Source: Mangrovicoccus ximenensis (GTDB taxonomy: Bacteria; Pseudomonadota; Alphaproteobacteria; Rhodobacterales; Rhodobacteraceae). From it: DNA of 57,880 nucleotides. Under the pieces are notes generated by a model. It saw only the letters and a list, made by a program, of their open reading frames with translations, was not told the DNA's origin and did no database searches. The number at the start of each line of letters is the position of its first letter. Position 1 is the stretch's first letter. The stretch is taken from contig NZ_QBKZ01000001.1 of assembly GCF_003056725.1 (NCBI RefSeq), positions 660,100 through 717,979 of the forward strand, given 5' to 3'. Both the position numbers and the translations under genes were made by a program. Of this stretch, positions 24,338 through 32,989 are shown in pieces.

Positions 24338-25168
24338 ATGGCGCAGGAAAGCTGGCCCGCCCCCGCCGTCACCCCCTTTCGCGACGCGCTTGCCGCCGCG
24401 CTGCGCCGCGCCGGACAGATACCCGGACTGGCGACGCTCCTGACCCTCGCAGGTACCGTCGCGTTCTGGGAAGTCGCGGTGCGGCTCTTCGCCGTGCCGT
24501 CCTACCTCCTGCCCGCGCCCTCGGCGATCCTCGGGACCTTCGGCGTGATCGGCTGGGACCGCTGGGCAACGCATATTGCCGCCACGCTCCGCGTCGCGCT
24601 GATGGGCTTCGGCCTGTCGATCCTGATCGCCATCCCGCTCGCAGTGCTGATGATGCGGGTGCAGATCCTCAGCCGGACGCTCTATCCGCTGCTCGTCGTG
24701 ATCCAGTCCACGCCGGTCGTCGCCATCGCGCCGATCATCATCGTGGTGCTCGGCGCAGGCGACGCGCCGCGGATCGTGATCACGACGCTGATCACCTTCT
24801 TCCCGCTTGTGGTCGCCACCGCAACGGGCCTGGCCGCCACGCCGCCCGAGCTGATCGAACTCAGCCGCTCGCTCCGCGCCCCGGGTTTCCGCGAAATGAC
24901 CCAGATCCGCCTGCCCTTCGCGGTGCCCTACATCTTCTCGGCCCTGAAGATCTCGATCACGCTGGCGGTCATCGGCGCGGTGGTGGCGGAGTTCTGCGCA
25001 GCCGAGGCCGGGGTCGGCTATTTCATCCAGGTCTCGACCTCGCTCTTCAAGCTGCCGCAGGCCTGGGGCGGACTTCTCGTCCTCGCCGCCATGTCGCTTG
25101 CGCTCTTCCAGACGGTGATCCTGGTGCAGCGGCTCCTCTTCCCCTGGAGCCTGCCGAAATCCCGCTGA
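24338..25168 (+). CDS. ABC transporter permease, NitT/TauT type
   Basis: A 276-residue inner-membrane protein with six predicted helices; FWEVAVRLFAVPSYLLPAPS is the typical first segment, and the coupling EAA-like loop is ELSRSLRAPGFREMTQIRLP followed by FAVPYIFSALKISI. The ATG was chosen because it lies 1 base after the ATPase stop; the longer in-frame extension overlaps the ATPase gene. The operon appears to end at the hairpin just downstream. Confidence 0.92.
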   Translation: MAQESWPAPAVTPFRDALAAALRRAGQIPGLATLLTLAGTVAFWEVAVRLFAVPSYLLPAPSAILGTFGVIGWDRWATHIAATLRVALMGFGLSILIAIPLAVLMMRVQILSRTLYPLLVVIQSTPVVAIAPIIIVVLGAGDAPRIVITTLITFFPLVVATATGLAATPPELIELSRSLRAPGFREMTQIRLPFAVPYIFSALKISITLAVIGAVVAEFCAAEAGVGYFIQVSTSLFKLPQAWGGLLVLAAMSLALFQTVILVQRLLFPWSLPKSR

Positions 25169-25174
25169 ACACCC

Positions 25175-25195
25175 ACCGGGCCGTCGCGGCCCGGT
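25175..25195 (+). terminator. Hairpin after the ABC importer operon
   Basis: ACCGGGCC and GGCCCGGT form an 8-bp perfect stem around GTCGC, 6 bases after the permease stop. There is no clear T-run, so it may be a weak or Rho-dependent terminator that only partly separates the transporter from the oxygenase gene. Confidence 0.45.
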
Positions 25196-25289
25196 CCCCG
25201 AAACCCGGAGCAGAAGCGGAAGGGGCACGCGCCCCGGTCATTGCTCCATTCCCCCGCCGGGACAACCGGCCCATGAAATGGAGACTGAC

Positions 25290-26282
25290 ATGACCCCCAA
25301 TGACTACGCCCTTGCCGAACTGAACAAGGAAAGCGCCATCGGCGGCGCAGGCACCACCGTGGCGCGCGCCGTGCCGGTGATCGACCTGTCGGATTTCGAG
25401 ACCCGCAAGCAGGAGATCGCAGATCAATTGTGGCAGGCGTCCACCGGGACCGGCTTCTTCCAGGTGACCGGCCACGGCATTGCCGAGGAAGACATCGACC
25501 TCGCCTTCGACACCGCCTGGGAGTTCTTCGAGCTGCCGAAGAAGGTGAAGGCGCAATATCCGATGCCGAAGGGCACCAATGCCGGCTGGGAATTCAAGGC
25601 GCAGGTGCGGCCCTCCACCGGCACGCCGGACAACAAGGAAAGCTACCAGATCACCCGGCCGGACATGGAGGGCCTCTGGCCCGCCGAGGCGGAACTGCCG
25701 GGCTTCCGCGAGAGGATGCTGCGCTTCGAGCGGCAGAACTGGGAGCTGGGCATGCGGATCCTCTCCTGCTTCGCGCTGAAAATGGGAATGCCCGAGCATT
25801 TCTTCACGCAGGCGCATGACCCGTCCTCCGACCAGTACCAGTCGACGCTGCGGCTGATCCACTACATGTCCATGGAAGGCGCCGATGCCGAGGACTTCAA
25901 AGCCTGGCGCGCGGGCGCGCATTCGGATTTCGACTGCCTCACCATCCTGCACCAGAAGGAAGGCGAAGGCGGGCTGCAGGTCTGCCCCGGCAAGGACGCG
26001 GCCTCCGGCCAGTGGACCGACGTGCCGCCGAAGCGCGGCCACATCACCTGCAATATCGGCGACATGCTGATGCGCTGGTCCGACGACCAGCTGCAATCGA
26101 CGCTGCACCGCGTGCGGATGCCGGCGCCGGGCGAATACATGGGCCGCCGCCTGTCGCTGCCCTTCTTCTGCCAGGCCAACCGCGACGCGGTCATGCAGGG
26201 CCCCTTGGGCAAGTACGAGCCGATGACCGCGGGCGACTACCTGACCATGCGGATCAACGCGAATTTCGCCGCCGCGAAGTGA
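25290..26282 (+). CDS. 2-Oxoglutarate/Fe(II) oxygenase, isopenicillin N synthase-like
   Basis: A 330-residue cytoplasmic non-heme iron oxygenase. The Fe(II) facial triad is visible: HSD in AGAHSDFDCLTILHQKEG and the distal His in DDQLQSTLHRVRMP. The 2-oxoglutarate-binding R-x-S is in GRRLSLPFFCQ. The N-terminal domain starts VPVIDLSDFETRKQEIADQL, followed by GTGFFQVTGHGI, as in isopenicillin N synthase-like enzymes. The second ATG was chosen because GGAG sits 6 bases upstream. It follows an NMT1-type importer and precedes a LysR regulator, so it probably hydroxylates or demethylates the imported compound. Confidence 0.9.
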   Translation: MTPNDYALAELNKESAIGGAGTTVARAVPVIDLSDFETRKQEIADQLWQASTGTGFFQVTGHGIAEEDIDLAFDTAWEFFELPKKVKAQYPMPKGTNAGWEFKAQVRPSTGTPDNKESYQITRPDMEGLWPAEAELPGFRERMLRFERQNWELGMRILSCFALKMGMPEHFFTQAHDPSSDQYQSTLRLIHYMSMEGADAEDFKAWRAGAHSDFDCLTILHQKEGEGGLQVCPGKDAASGQWTDVPPKRGHITCNIGDMLMRWSDDQLQSTLHRVRMPAPGEYMGRRLSLPFFCQANRDAVMQGPLGKYEPMTAGDYLTMRINANFAAAK

Positions 26283-26345
26283 ACCGTTGATCGGACACGC
26301 CGCCCCCGGCAGGATCGGGAGCGGCTTTCCCGCAAAGGATAGGAC

Positions 26346-27195
26346 ATGCTGCACGGACGCGCGCTGCGCTATATCGACGAGGTCGCCCGCCAGGGCTCGA
26401 TCCGCCGCGCCGCCAAGGAGCTGAACGTCGCGGCCTCGGCGATCAACCGCCACATCCTCGAACTGGAGGAGGAGATGGGCGCGCCGCTCTTCGAGCGGAT
26501 GCCGCGCGGGCTGAAGCTGACTTCGCCGGGGGAAATCCTTGTCGCGCATATCCGCGAGACCCTGCGCGCCCATGAGAAGATGAAGGCCGAGATCGCCGGG
26601 CTGCGCGGCCTCAGCCATGGCCGCGTGGCCATTGCAACGATGGCGACGCTGGCCTCGGGGCGGCTCGCCGAGGTGGTGGCGGATTTCCGCGAGGCGCATC
26701 CGCATGTCGAGCTGGAGCTGACCGTCTCGGACCGCGGCGGGGTCATGGATCTGGTCGCGGGCGGCGGGGCCGAGATCGCGCTGGCCTACAACCTGCCGCA
26801 GGATCCGCGCCTGGCCCGCGTCGCCGAGTACCAGCACCGGCTGGGCGCCGTGGTCGCCCCCGACCACCCGCTGACCGCCAAGGCCAGCGTCCGGGTCTCG
26901 GACTGCCTGCTCTACCCGATGGTGCTGGCCCCGCGCGGCATCTCGCTGCGCGAGGCGGTGGAGACCCTGGCCCCCGCCCATGCCGCCATCGAGCCGATGG
27001 TGGAGACGAATTCGATGGAGCTGATGAAGCGCCTGACCCGCCGCGTGCCGCATGTCACCTTCCTCAACCGCGTCGATGTCGACCAGGAGCTGCGCGACGG
27101 CGACCTCGCCTTCCTGCCCTTGCAGGGCGCGGCCGGACGGCAGCGGCTGACCCTCGTGCACCGCGCGCGCGGCACGCTCTCGCCGGCCGCCAGCC
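26346..27195 (+). pseudogene. LysR-type regulator, missing its last residues
   Basis: About 283 residues of a LysR regulator. The winged helix is YIDEVARQGSIRRAAKELNV followed by AASAINRHILELEEEMGAPL; the effector domain includes VAIATMATLASGRLAEVVAD, GGAEIALAYNLPQDPRL and TLVHRARGTLSPAASR. The last helix (normally about 10-15 residues) is replaced by sequence that is coding on the opposite strand, so the frame runs on for another 60 foreign residues. Nearly the whole protein is present and it may still work. It most likely controls the importer/oxygenase genes just upstream. Confidence 0.8.
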
Positions 27196-27199
27196 GGGC

Positions 27200-27410
27200 T
27201 GTCCTGCGGCTCCACCGCCACGTCGCAGCCCAGCTCGCCCAGCAGCGCCGCCATCCGCTCGGCCGTTTCGGGCGCCAGCCCGTCGACCAGGATGCGCGGC
27301 GCGCGGTAGAGGGTTTCCATGACGCTCTGGACCGGCACGCCGAGACCCAGCGCGATGGAGGCGGCCCGTGACGGCGTGGCGGTTCCGATCGACCGGACGG
27401 CCACGCGCAT
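27200..27410 (-). pseudogene. N-terminal fragment of an unidentified protein
   Basis: On the minus strand a frame starting MRVAVRSIGTATPSRAASIA continues through ETLYRAPRILVDGLAPETAE, then ALLGELGCDVAVEPQD. It has a plausible protein composition (alternating helices and strands, few arginines) and ends abruptly where the LysR gene begins on the other strand. I do not recognise the family. Upstream ATGs could extend the start to 27464. Confidence 0.4.
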
Positions 27411-27641
27411 GCCTGCGGTTCCGGACGGCAAAAGTGCGGATGCGAGCGCACCTGGCATGTGCAACCCCCCCGATTATCCGATGTCTGCGATGTACCCGAT
27501 TTAACCCGAGCCGACGCCGCTGCCTCCTACACGGCGCGGCCCGGACTCAACCCTTGAGGGAACGTTATCATGGATTTGCGCTGGGGCAAGCACTGTTCCG
27601 CCAGGGAAAGGAATACCCCCAGCGGACCGGCCGGCCCGGGC

Positions 27642-28285
27642 TCAGTCCGGCAGCGAGGGCAGCCAGAGCGCCAGCTGGGGAAAGGCCGCGACGATGGCAA
27701 GCGTGGCAAGCTGCATCGCCACGAAGGGGATGACGCCCGCATAGATCTCGCCGATCGAGGCGCCGGGCACCGAGGAGCGCAGGTAGAAAAGCGCCATGCC
27801 GACAGGCGGCGTCAGGAACGAGGTCTGCAGCACCAGCGCCAGCAGGATCGCGATCCAGACCGGGTCGAAGCCGAAGCCGGTCAGCACCGGCATGACCAGG
27901 GGCGCCACGATCAGCACAATCTCCATCCAGTCGAGGAAGAAGCCCAGCAGGAACACCACGCCGATCACGATGGCCAGAACGCCATGCGGCCCGAAGGGAA
28001 GCCCGGTCAGCGCCGCCTCCACCGCCTCGTCGCCGCCATAGCCGCGCAGCACGACCGAGAAGCACGACGCGCCGAAGATCAGCATGTAGAGGAAGGCGGT
28101 GTGCGCGCCGACTGGTGGCAGACCTCGCGGAAGGACTGCCAGCCGAGCCGCCCGTTGGCGAGCGCCAGCACCGTCGCCCCGGCCGCGCCGATCCCCGAGG
28201 CCTCGGTCGGCGAGGCTATGCCCGCCACGATCGAGCCCAGTACCGCGACGACCAGCGCCAGCCGAAGCGCTCCGGCACTCGCCGG
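27642..28285 (-). pseudogene. dctM: TRAP transporter large permease (DctM), truncated and frameshifted
   Basis: The last 210 or so residues of a TRAP large subunit. The C-terminal 150 residues are open (AFLYMLIFGASCFSVVLRGY, LLGFFLDWMEIVLIVAPLVM, LQTSFLTPPVGMALFYLRS), with the conserved D-W-x-E-I and L-T-P-P-V-G motifs. Just before that a single missing base near 28,107 shifts the frame; the other frame supplies LRLALVVAVLGSIVAGIASP followed by TEASGIGAAGATVLALANG. The first half of the protein is missing. It points away from the dctP gene downstream, so they are not an intact operon. Confidence 0.78.
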
Positions 28286-28780
28286 GACGACGGAAAATTC
28301 CGCAGGGCCCGGATCGGTTCCCGCCTGTTTCCGGGTCCGGCTGCGGCGGTCTTCCGGGCTTCATCCAGCAGGCGACGGGCATGCCGGTCCCGGACCCTCG
28401 GCAGCGAAAGCCGGCCGTGCGGACGCGATGGGCTCTTCACGGCCTGATGGGCTGGCCAATCCGGCGCATTGCCTTGAGGAGCGGGAGATGCAGCCCGGCG
28501 GAAACGGCAATCGTCCCTGGGGTCTTCGCCGCGCTGCGCATCCTGTTGCACGGAGATCCGGATGGCGGCGCGCGGCTTTTGCCGCGGCCTCGGGCAGTGC
28601 TTCGGGCTGCACCGCGGAGACCGCATCGAGCGGGCAGGCCTGCCGTCCCGTCCCTGACCTGCGCGCTGCCGACGGCCCGCGTTCCGCCCGCAACGGCCGG
28701 ACCTGCCGCGCAATGGCACGGTTATTGCAGCTCCGCCGCCATCCGGGGATCGGGCGGGGAGCTGCCCCGCCCGCGGAATT
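28286..28780. other. Stretch without a recognisable gene
   Basis: No frame on either strand resembles a known protein; open frames here are rich in arginine and proline. The right end should hold the promoter and leader of the dctP gene, ending with GGGAGGA as its ribosome binding site. The left end contains the break that removed the start of dctM. Confidence 0.45.
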
Positions 28781-28794
28781 GGGAGGACATTGCC

Positions 28795-29916
28795 TTGAAG
28801 AACATGTTGATCGGCTGCGCTGCGCTCTTGGCCACGGCGGCCGTCCCGGCGGGGGCGGAGACTTTCCGTGCCGCGGGCTGGGTGAACGGAGAGTCGCCCA
28901 GCGGCGTCTTCATCAAGTATTTCGTCGATTTCGCCGAGGAATATTCCGGCGGCAGCCTGGAGTTCGAGGGCTTCACCGGCGGCGTGCTGTTCCCCGCCGA
29001 GGGCGAGGTCGCGGGCCTCTCCTCGGGCGTGGCGCACATGTCGAGCGTGACCTCCTCCTACGCACCGTCGGACATGCCGAACGACACGGTGATCACCGAC
29101 GTGTCCTTCCTGGCCGAGGACCAGCTGGCACTGGCCTTCGCCGCGACCGAGCTGCGGTTCCTGAACCCGGCGCTGCAGGCGGAATATGACGGGCACGGCA
29201 TCGTCTTCGCCGGCTCCTATTCCCAGAGCGTCTACAACCTGATCTGCGATTTCGTGGTGACGGGGATCGACGACTTCAAGGGCAAGAAGATCCGCATCAC
29301 CACCAGCTCGCATGGCGACTGGGTGCGCGATGTCGGCGGCGTGATCGTCAGCGTGCCGGGCGGCGAGATCTATACCGGGCTGCAGCGCGGCTCGCTCGAC
29401 TGCGCCTTCGGCACGCCGCTCTTCCTCACCGACTATTTCAGCCTGATCGAGGTCGCGGAGTCGGACTATCTGCTGCCGATGGGGTCGAATTCCAACGGCG
29501 GCTACTTCTTCAACGCCGATTTCTGGCAGGACCGCACGCCGGAGGAGCGCCGCATCCTGCTGAACGCGATCTCGAGCGCGCTGGCGATGAACATGGCGGA
29601 ATGGGGCGCCAAGGCGGTCTCGGCGCTGGAAGAGGCCGGAAAGGCCGGCGTGACCCTGGTCGAGCCCGAGCCCGCTGCGGTCGAGAAGCTCGACGCGATG
29701 AAGGCGCATTTCCTCGACGGGCTGGCCCAGACCGAGATGGACAAGCGCGGCATCGAGGATCCGACCCCGATCATCGAGGGACTGCTCGAGGGCATGGAGC
29801 GCTGGAAGGTCCTGCTGGCCGATGTCGACACCACCGACTGGAAAGCGCTGGACGCGCTGATCCAGCGCGAGATCTACAGCAAGGTCGATGTCGAAACCTA
29901 CGGCATGGGCTCCTGA
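28795..29916 (+). CDS. TRAP transporter substrate-binding protein, DctP family
   Basis: A 373-residue periplasmic binding protein with a signal peptide MKNMLIGCAALLATAAVPAG. The conserved arginine strand that contacts the substrate carboxylate is KGKKIRITTSSHGDWVRDVG, and VSVPGGEIYTGLQRGSLDCA is the P-x-x-E-Y/I-x-x-L-Q-x-G motif of DctP proteins. The start is taken as TTG because GGGAGGA lies 7 bases before it and it restores the positive residue of the signal peptide; the ATG 9 bases later is the alternative. No intact DctQ or DctM gene lies on this strand. An amidohydrolase follows 63 bases later. Confidence 0.9.
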   Translation: MKNMLIGCAALLATAAVPAGAETFRAAGWVNGESPSGVFIKYFVDFAEEYSGGSLEFEGFTGGVLFPAEGEVAGLSSGVAHMSSVTSSYAPSDMPNDTVITDVSFLAEDQLALAFAATELRFLNPALQAEYDGHGIVFAGSYSQSVYNLICDFVVTGIDDFKGKKIRITTSSHGDWVRDVGGVIVSVPGGEIYTGLQRGSLDCAFGTPLFLTDYFSLIEVAESDYLLPMGSNSNGGYFFNADFWQDRTPEERRILLNAISSALAMNMAEWGAKAVSALEEAGKAGVTLVEPEPAAVEKLDAMKAHFLDGLAQTEMDKRGIEDPTPIIEGLLEGMERWKVLLADVDTTDWKALDALIQREIYSKVDVETYGMGS

Positions 29917-29926
29917 CCTTCTGCCC

Positions 29927-29946
29927 GGGCGGCCGGGCGGCCGCCC
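29927..29946 (+). terminator. GC hairpin between dctP and the amidohydrolase gene
   Basis: GGGCGGC and GCCGCCC form a 7-bp stem with loop CGGGCG directly after the dctP stop. There is no T-run. It may stabilise the dctP mRNA so that the binding protein is made in excess over downstream products, as is common for binding-protein genes. Confidence 0.4.
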
Positions 29947-29979
29947 GTTGCGGCAAGGGGCAGGGGATCGGGAGACGAC

Positions 29980-31032
29980 ATGAACGAGCATATCTTCGCC
30001 ACGGTGATGGCGCCTGACGACCGGTTTCTGGCGCTGGCGCCCGAAGAGCCGGTCCTGGAGCCTGAGCTGCCGGTCATCGACACGCACATGCATCTGTGGC
30101 ACCGGCAGCCGGACCCGCCGTACTTCGTGCCGGAATTCGCGCAGGACATTGCCGCATGCGGCCACAACGTGGTGGGCAGCGTCTTCGTCGAATGCCACAC
30201 GATGTACCGCAATTCGGGCCCCGACCACCTGAAATGGATCGGCGAGACCGAATTCGCGGCCGGCCAGGCCGCCATGTCCGAAAGCGGCGCCTATGGCGCG
30301 CGGGGCATCGCCTCGGCCATCGTCGGCTTTGCCGACCTGCGGTGCGGAGACCGGCTGCGCGACACGCTGGAGGCCCATGTGGCCGCCGCCGGCGGCCGGT
30401 TCCGCGGCATCCGCCAGCGGGCGAAATGGGACGCGGACCCCAAGGTCAAGGGCAGCTGGAGCGCCGACGCGCCGCATCTCTATCTCGATCCGGCCTTCCG
30501 GGACGGGTTGAGGACGCTGGCCGCGATGGGCCTGTCCTTCGATGCCAGCATCTACCACCCGCAGCTTCCCGACGTGGTGCAGATGGCGCGCGACACCCCG
30601 GAGGCCGAGATCGTGCTGATCCATTCCGGCAGCCCGGTCGGGCACAATTCCTACCGCGGCCGCGAAGCCGAGAACCATGCAGTCTGGCTCGACGGGATCA
30701 AGGCGCTGGCGGACTGCCCGAACGTCTCGGTCAAGCTGGGCGGCATTCTGATGAACCTGGGCAACTACGATTTCACCGCTGCCGCACGGCCGCCGGGGTC
30801 GCAGGAGCTGGCCGATCTGTGGCGGCCCTACATCGAGCCCTGCATCGAGCATCTGGGGGCGGGGCGATGCATGGTGTCGTCGAACTTCCCGGTCGACAAA
30901 TGCGGCTTCCCGTACCGGACCGTCTGGAACATGTTCAAGCGGATCACTGCCGGATGTTCCGAGGCCGAGAAGGCGCTGCTCTACAGCGGCACGGCGCGCA
31001 GGGTCTACAAGATGGCGCCGCAGGACGGCTGA
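29980..31032 (+). CDS. Amidohydrolase family protein (COG3618 lactonase/hydrolase type)
   Basis: A 350-residue metal-dependent hydrolase of the amidohydrolase-2 (TIM barrel) group. VIDTHMHLWHRQ gives the HxH metal motif, FRGIRQRAKW the second strand, EIVLIHSGSPVGHNSY a metal-ligand histidine, and CMVSSNFPVDKCGFPY the final aspartate region. Relatives hydrolyse sugar lactones or decarboxylate aromatic acids; the SNFPVDK ending is typical of COG3618 lactonases. It follows the TRAP binding protein, suggesting action on the imported acid. Confidence 0.87.
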   Translation: MNEHIFATVMAPDDRFLALAPEEPVLEPELPVIDTHMHLWHRQPDPPYFVPEFAQDIAACGHNVVGSVFVECHTMYRNSGPDHLKWIGETEFAAGQAAMSESGAYGARGIASAIVGFADLRCGDRLRDTLEAHVAAAGGRFRGIRQRAKWDADPKVKGSWSADAPHLYLDPAFRDGLRTLAAMGLSFDASIYHPQLPDVVQMARDTPEAEIVLIHSGSPVGHNSYRGREAENHAVWLDGIKALADCPNVSVKLGGILMNLGNYDFTAAARPPGSQELADLWRPYIEPCIEHLGAGRCMVSSNFPVDKCGFPYRTVWNMFKRITAGCSEAEKALLYSGTARRVYKMAPQDG

Positions 31033-31038
31033 ACCGCA

Positions 31039-31059
31039 GGGCGGCCGGACGGGCCGCCC
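31039..31059 (+). terminator. Hairpin after the amidohydrolase gene
   Basis: GGGCGGCC and GGCCGCCC form an 8-bp perfect stem with loop GGACG, 6 bases after the stop. A second hairpin, GGCCGCCG / CGGCGGCC with loop CCTTC, lies at 31120-31140. Neither has a strong T-run, but two tandem stems after an operon suggest termination. Confidence 0.5.
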
Positions 31060-31199
31060 GCCGCGGCGGACGCAGGCTTGGCTGCCGTGACTGCCCCGCG
31101 CTCCGAACCAGGCTCATCCGGCCGCCGCCTTCCGGCGGCCTGCTGTGTTCCGGCTGCCCGGCTTTTGTGCACCCGTTGAACCGGGCTCGCCGGATCCTG

Positions 31200-31213
31200 A
31201 TTAAACGTTTAAT
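31200..31213. promoter_or_regulatory. LacI-family operator (perfect palindrome)
   Basis: ATTAAACGTTTAAT is a perfect 14-bp palindrome with the central CG and flanking A/T typical of LacI/PurR-family operators. It lies about 58 bases before the lacI start. A second, imperfect copy TTAATCGTTTCA is at 31243-31254. Two spaced operators suggest autoregulation by looping, or control of a divergent unit now lost. Confidence 0.65.
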
Positions 31214-31242
31214 TCGCCGTTGACCCCAAGGCGAGTCGCTGC

Positions 31243-31254
31243 TTAATCGTTTCA
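31243..31254. promoter_or_regulatory. Second LacI-family operator, imperfect
   Basis: TTAATCGTTTCA matches the perfect upstream palindrome at most positions and the general LacI consensus (TGAAACGATTAA on the other strand). The centre-to-centre distance to the first site is about 42 bases, four helical turns, which allows cooperative binding on one face. It is 16 bases before the lacI start codon. Confidence 0.5.
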
Positions 31255-31270
31255 CCAACGAGGGGGCGGC

Positions 31271-31570
31271 ATGGCCAGCATCAAGCAGATCGCACAGGAT
31301 ATCGGCGTTTCGGCCGCGACGGTCTCGAACGCGCTCACCGGCAAGGGGCGGGTGTCGAAGGATCTGGCCGGGCGCATCCGGGCCCGGGCCGACGAGCTGG
31401 GCTACCGCCCGAGCAGCGCGGCGCGCGCGCTCAAGACCGGGCAGAGCGGCATCATCGGCCTCGTCATGCCCGATCTCACCAACCCGCTCTTCCCGCGCAT
31501 CGCGCAGGGCCTGTCGATCGCCGCCGAGGCGCGCGGGCTCGGCATCCTGATCGCCGACTCGCGCACAGGC
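31271..31570 (+). pseudogene. LacI-family regulator, N-terminal fragment
   Basis: About 100 residues: the helix-turn-helix IKQIAQDIGVSAATVSNALT with the following hinge YRPSSAARALKTGQSGIIGL, and the first strand and helix of the ligand domain (MPDLTNPLFPRIAQGLSIAA, LGILIADSRTG). Then the sequence joins DNA that codes on the other strand. The roughly 230-residue sugar-binding domain is missing, so the fragment could bind its palindromic operators only as a weak monomer. It probably once controlled the adjacent transport and amidohydrolase genes. Confidence 0.8.
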
Positions 31571-31673
31571 GGCGCGCGGCGTCCCATGGCGAGAGATCGC
31601 CCAGGTCGCGGGTCAGCGGCGGGCGGGCGGCGCCTCCGGGGCGCGGATCGGACAGGCTCGATGCGGCGGTCAT
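31571..31673 (-). pseudogene. N-terminal fragment of an unidentified protein
   Basis: A minus-strand frame begins MTAASSLSDPRPGGAARPPL followed by TRDLGDLSPWDAARR and then runs into the back of the lacI fragment. The start ATG and composition look protein-like, but 34 residues are not enough for a family name. Low confidence. Confidence 0.25.
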
Positions 31674-31743
31674 GGCAGCGGCTCTTAGGGCGGAACGGGC
31701 GGCGGATCAAATGCTGCCTGCGGGAGGCCGGCCGATTCCGCGG

Positions 31744-31788
31744 AAATCCGGGCAGAGCCCCGTGCCCGACGGGGCTCTGCCCGGATTT
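31744..31788. terminator. Strong bidirectional terminator, 18-bp perfect stem
   Basis: AAATCCGGGCAGAGCCCC pairs perfectly with GGGGCTCTGCCCGGATTT around a 9-base loop. A-runs on one side and T-runs on the other make it usable in both directions. It isolates the dipeptidase gene from everything upstream. Confidence 0.75.
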
Positions 31789-31890
31789 TCGGCGCGCCGC
31801 GACGGCAACTTGTTATTGCATGAACATTTTCCTTCCCCGGCCGGATTCGCCTCTGCTAGCCTGAATGTGACATTGCCGACGGAGCCCCCC

Positions 31891-32948
31891 TTGCACCCGA
31901 CCCTCCCCCCCGTCTTCGACGGTCACAATGACGTGCTGACACGGCTCCTGCCCCATGGTCCGGCTGCGGCGGCCGCGCGCTTCGCCCAAGGCGGCGAAGG
32001 CGCGATCAACCTGCCCAATGCCCGCGCGGGCGGTTTCGGCGGCGGCTTCTTCGCCATCTGGATCGCCTCGCCGAGCGACCCGGCGGTCAAGTTCGACCAG
32101 ATGACCCGGGCGAGCTACGACATGCCCCTGCCCGAGCCTGTGCCCTTCGAGGCCGCCCGCCGATCGGCAGAGGACGAGATCGCCGTGCTGGAGGCTCTGG
32201 AGGCTGCCGGAAGCCTCGCCATCTGCCGCAGCGTGGCCGAGATCCGCGCCGCGATGGCGGCGGAGAAGATCGCCGCGATCTTCCATATCGAGGGCGCCGA
32301 GGCGATCGGACCGGATCTGGCGGAGCTCGACGGCTACCACGCCCGCGGGCTGCGCTCGCTCGGCCCGGTCTGGAGCCGACCGACGATCTTCGGCCATGGC
32401 GTGCCGTTCCGCTATCCGTCCTCGCCCGATACCGGCCCCGGCCTGACCGGCGCGGGCGAGCGGCTGGTCCGGCGCTGCAACGAGCTGAAGATCATGATCG
32501 ACCTGTCGCATCTCAATGCGGCCGGGGTGGCGGATTGGCGCGGATTTCCGACGCGCCGCTGGTCGCGAGCCATTCGAACGCCCATGCGATCTGCCCGCAC
32601 AGCCGCAACCTGACCGACGACCAGCTGCGGATGATCGCCGAGAGCGACGGCATGGTCGGCCTGAACTTCGCCGCCGCCTTCCTGCGGGAGGACGGCAAGA
32701 TGCTGGCCGACGTGCCGGCGGAGATCTGCCTGCGCCATCTCGACCACATGATCGGCATCCTCGGCGAGGACCGGGTCGGGCTCGGCTCGGACTATGACGG
32801 GGCGGTGGTGCCGGAGGCGCTGGCCACGGCGGCGGGCCTGCCGGTGCTGCGCCAGGCGATGCTCGACCACGGATACGGAGCCGAGCTTGTGGCGAAGCTC
32901 TGCAAGGACAACTGGCTGCGGGTGCTGGAAAAAACCTGGGGGGCGTGA
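31891..32948 (+). pseudogene. Membrane dipeptidase (peptidase family M19), frameshifted
   Basis: A zinc dipeptidase of the renal dipeptidase family. Metal ligands are visible: FDGHNDVL (HxD), the glutamate in FHIEGAEAIGPDL, MIDLSHLNAAGV, then SHSNAHAICPHSRNLTDDQL and the Asp in GLGSDYDGAVVP. One base is missing around 32,533: the first frame ends at AAGVADW, and the next residues ARISDAPLVASHSN are in another frame. Apart from that the enzyme is complete, so this is a very recent lesion or a sequencing error. Start: TTG preceded by GGAG at 7 bases; GTG 24 bases upstream is the alternative. Confidence 0.85.
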
Positions 32949-32989
32949 CCCGCGCTGCGATCCCCCGGAACCGACAGAGAGGATACGAG

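Noticed and set aside
25047..27464. An 805-codon minus-strand frame over the oxygenase and LysR genes
   Set aside because: Only its first 70 or so residues (27,200-27,410) look like protein; the rest is a shadow of the plus-strand genes.
28216..30852. An 878-codon minus-strand frame across the dctP and amidohydrolase genes
   Set aside because: Antisense shadow of two conserved plus-strand proteins; no domain or start signal.
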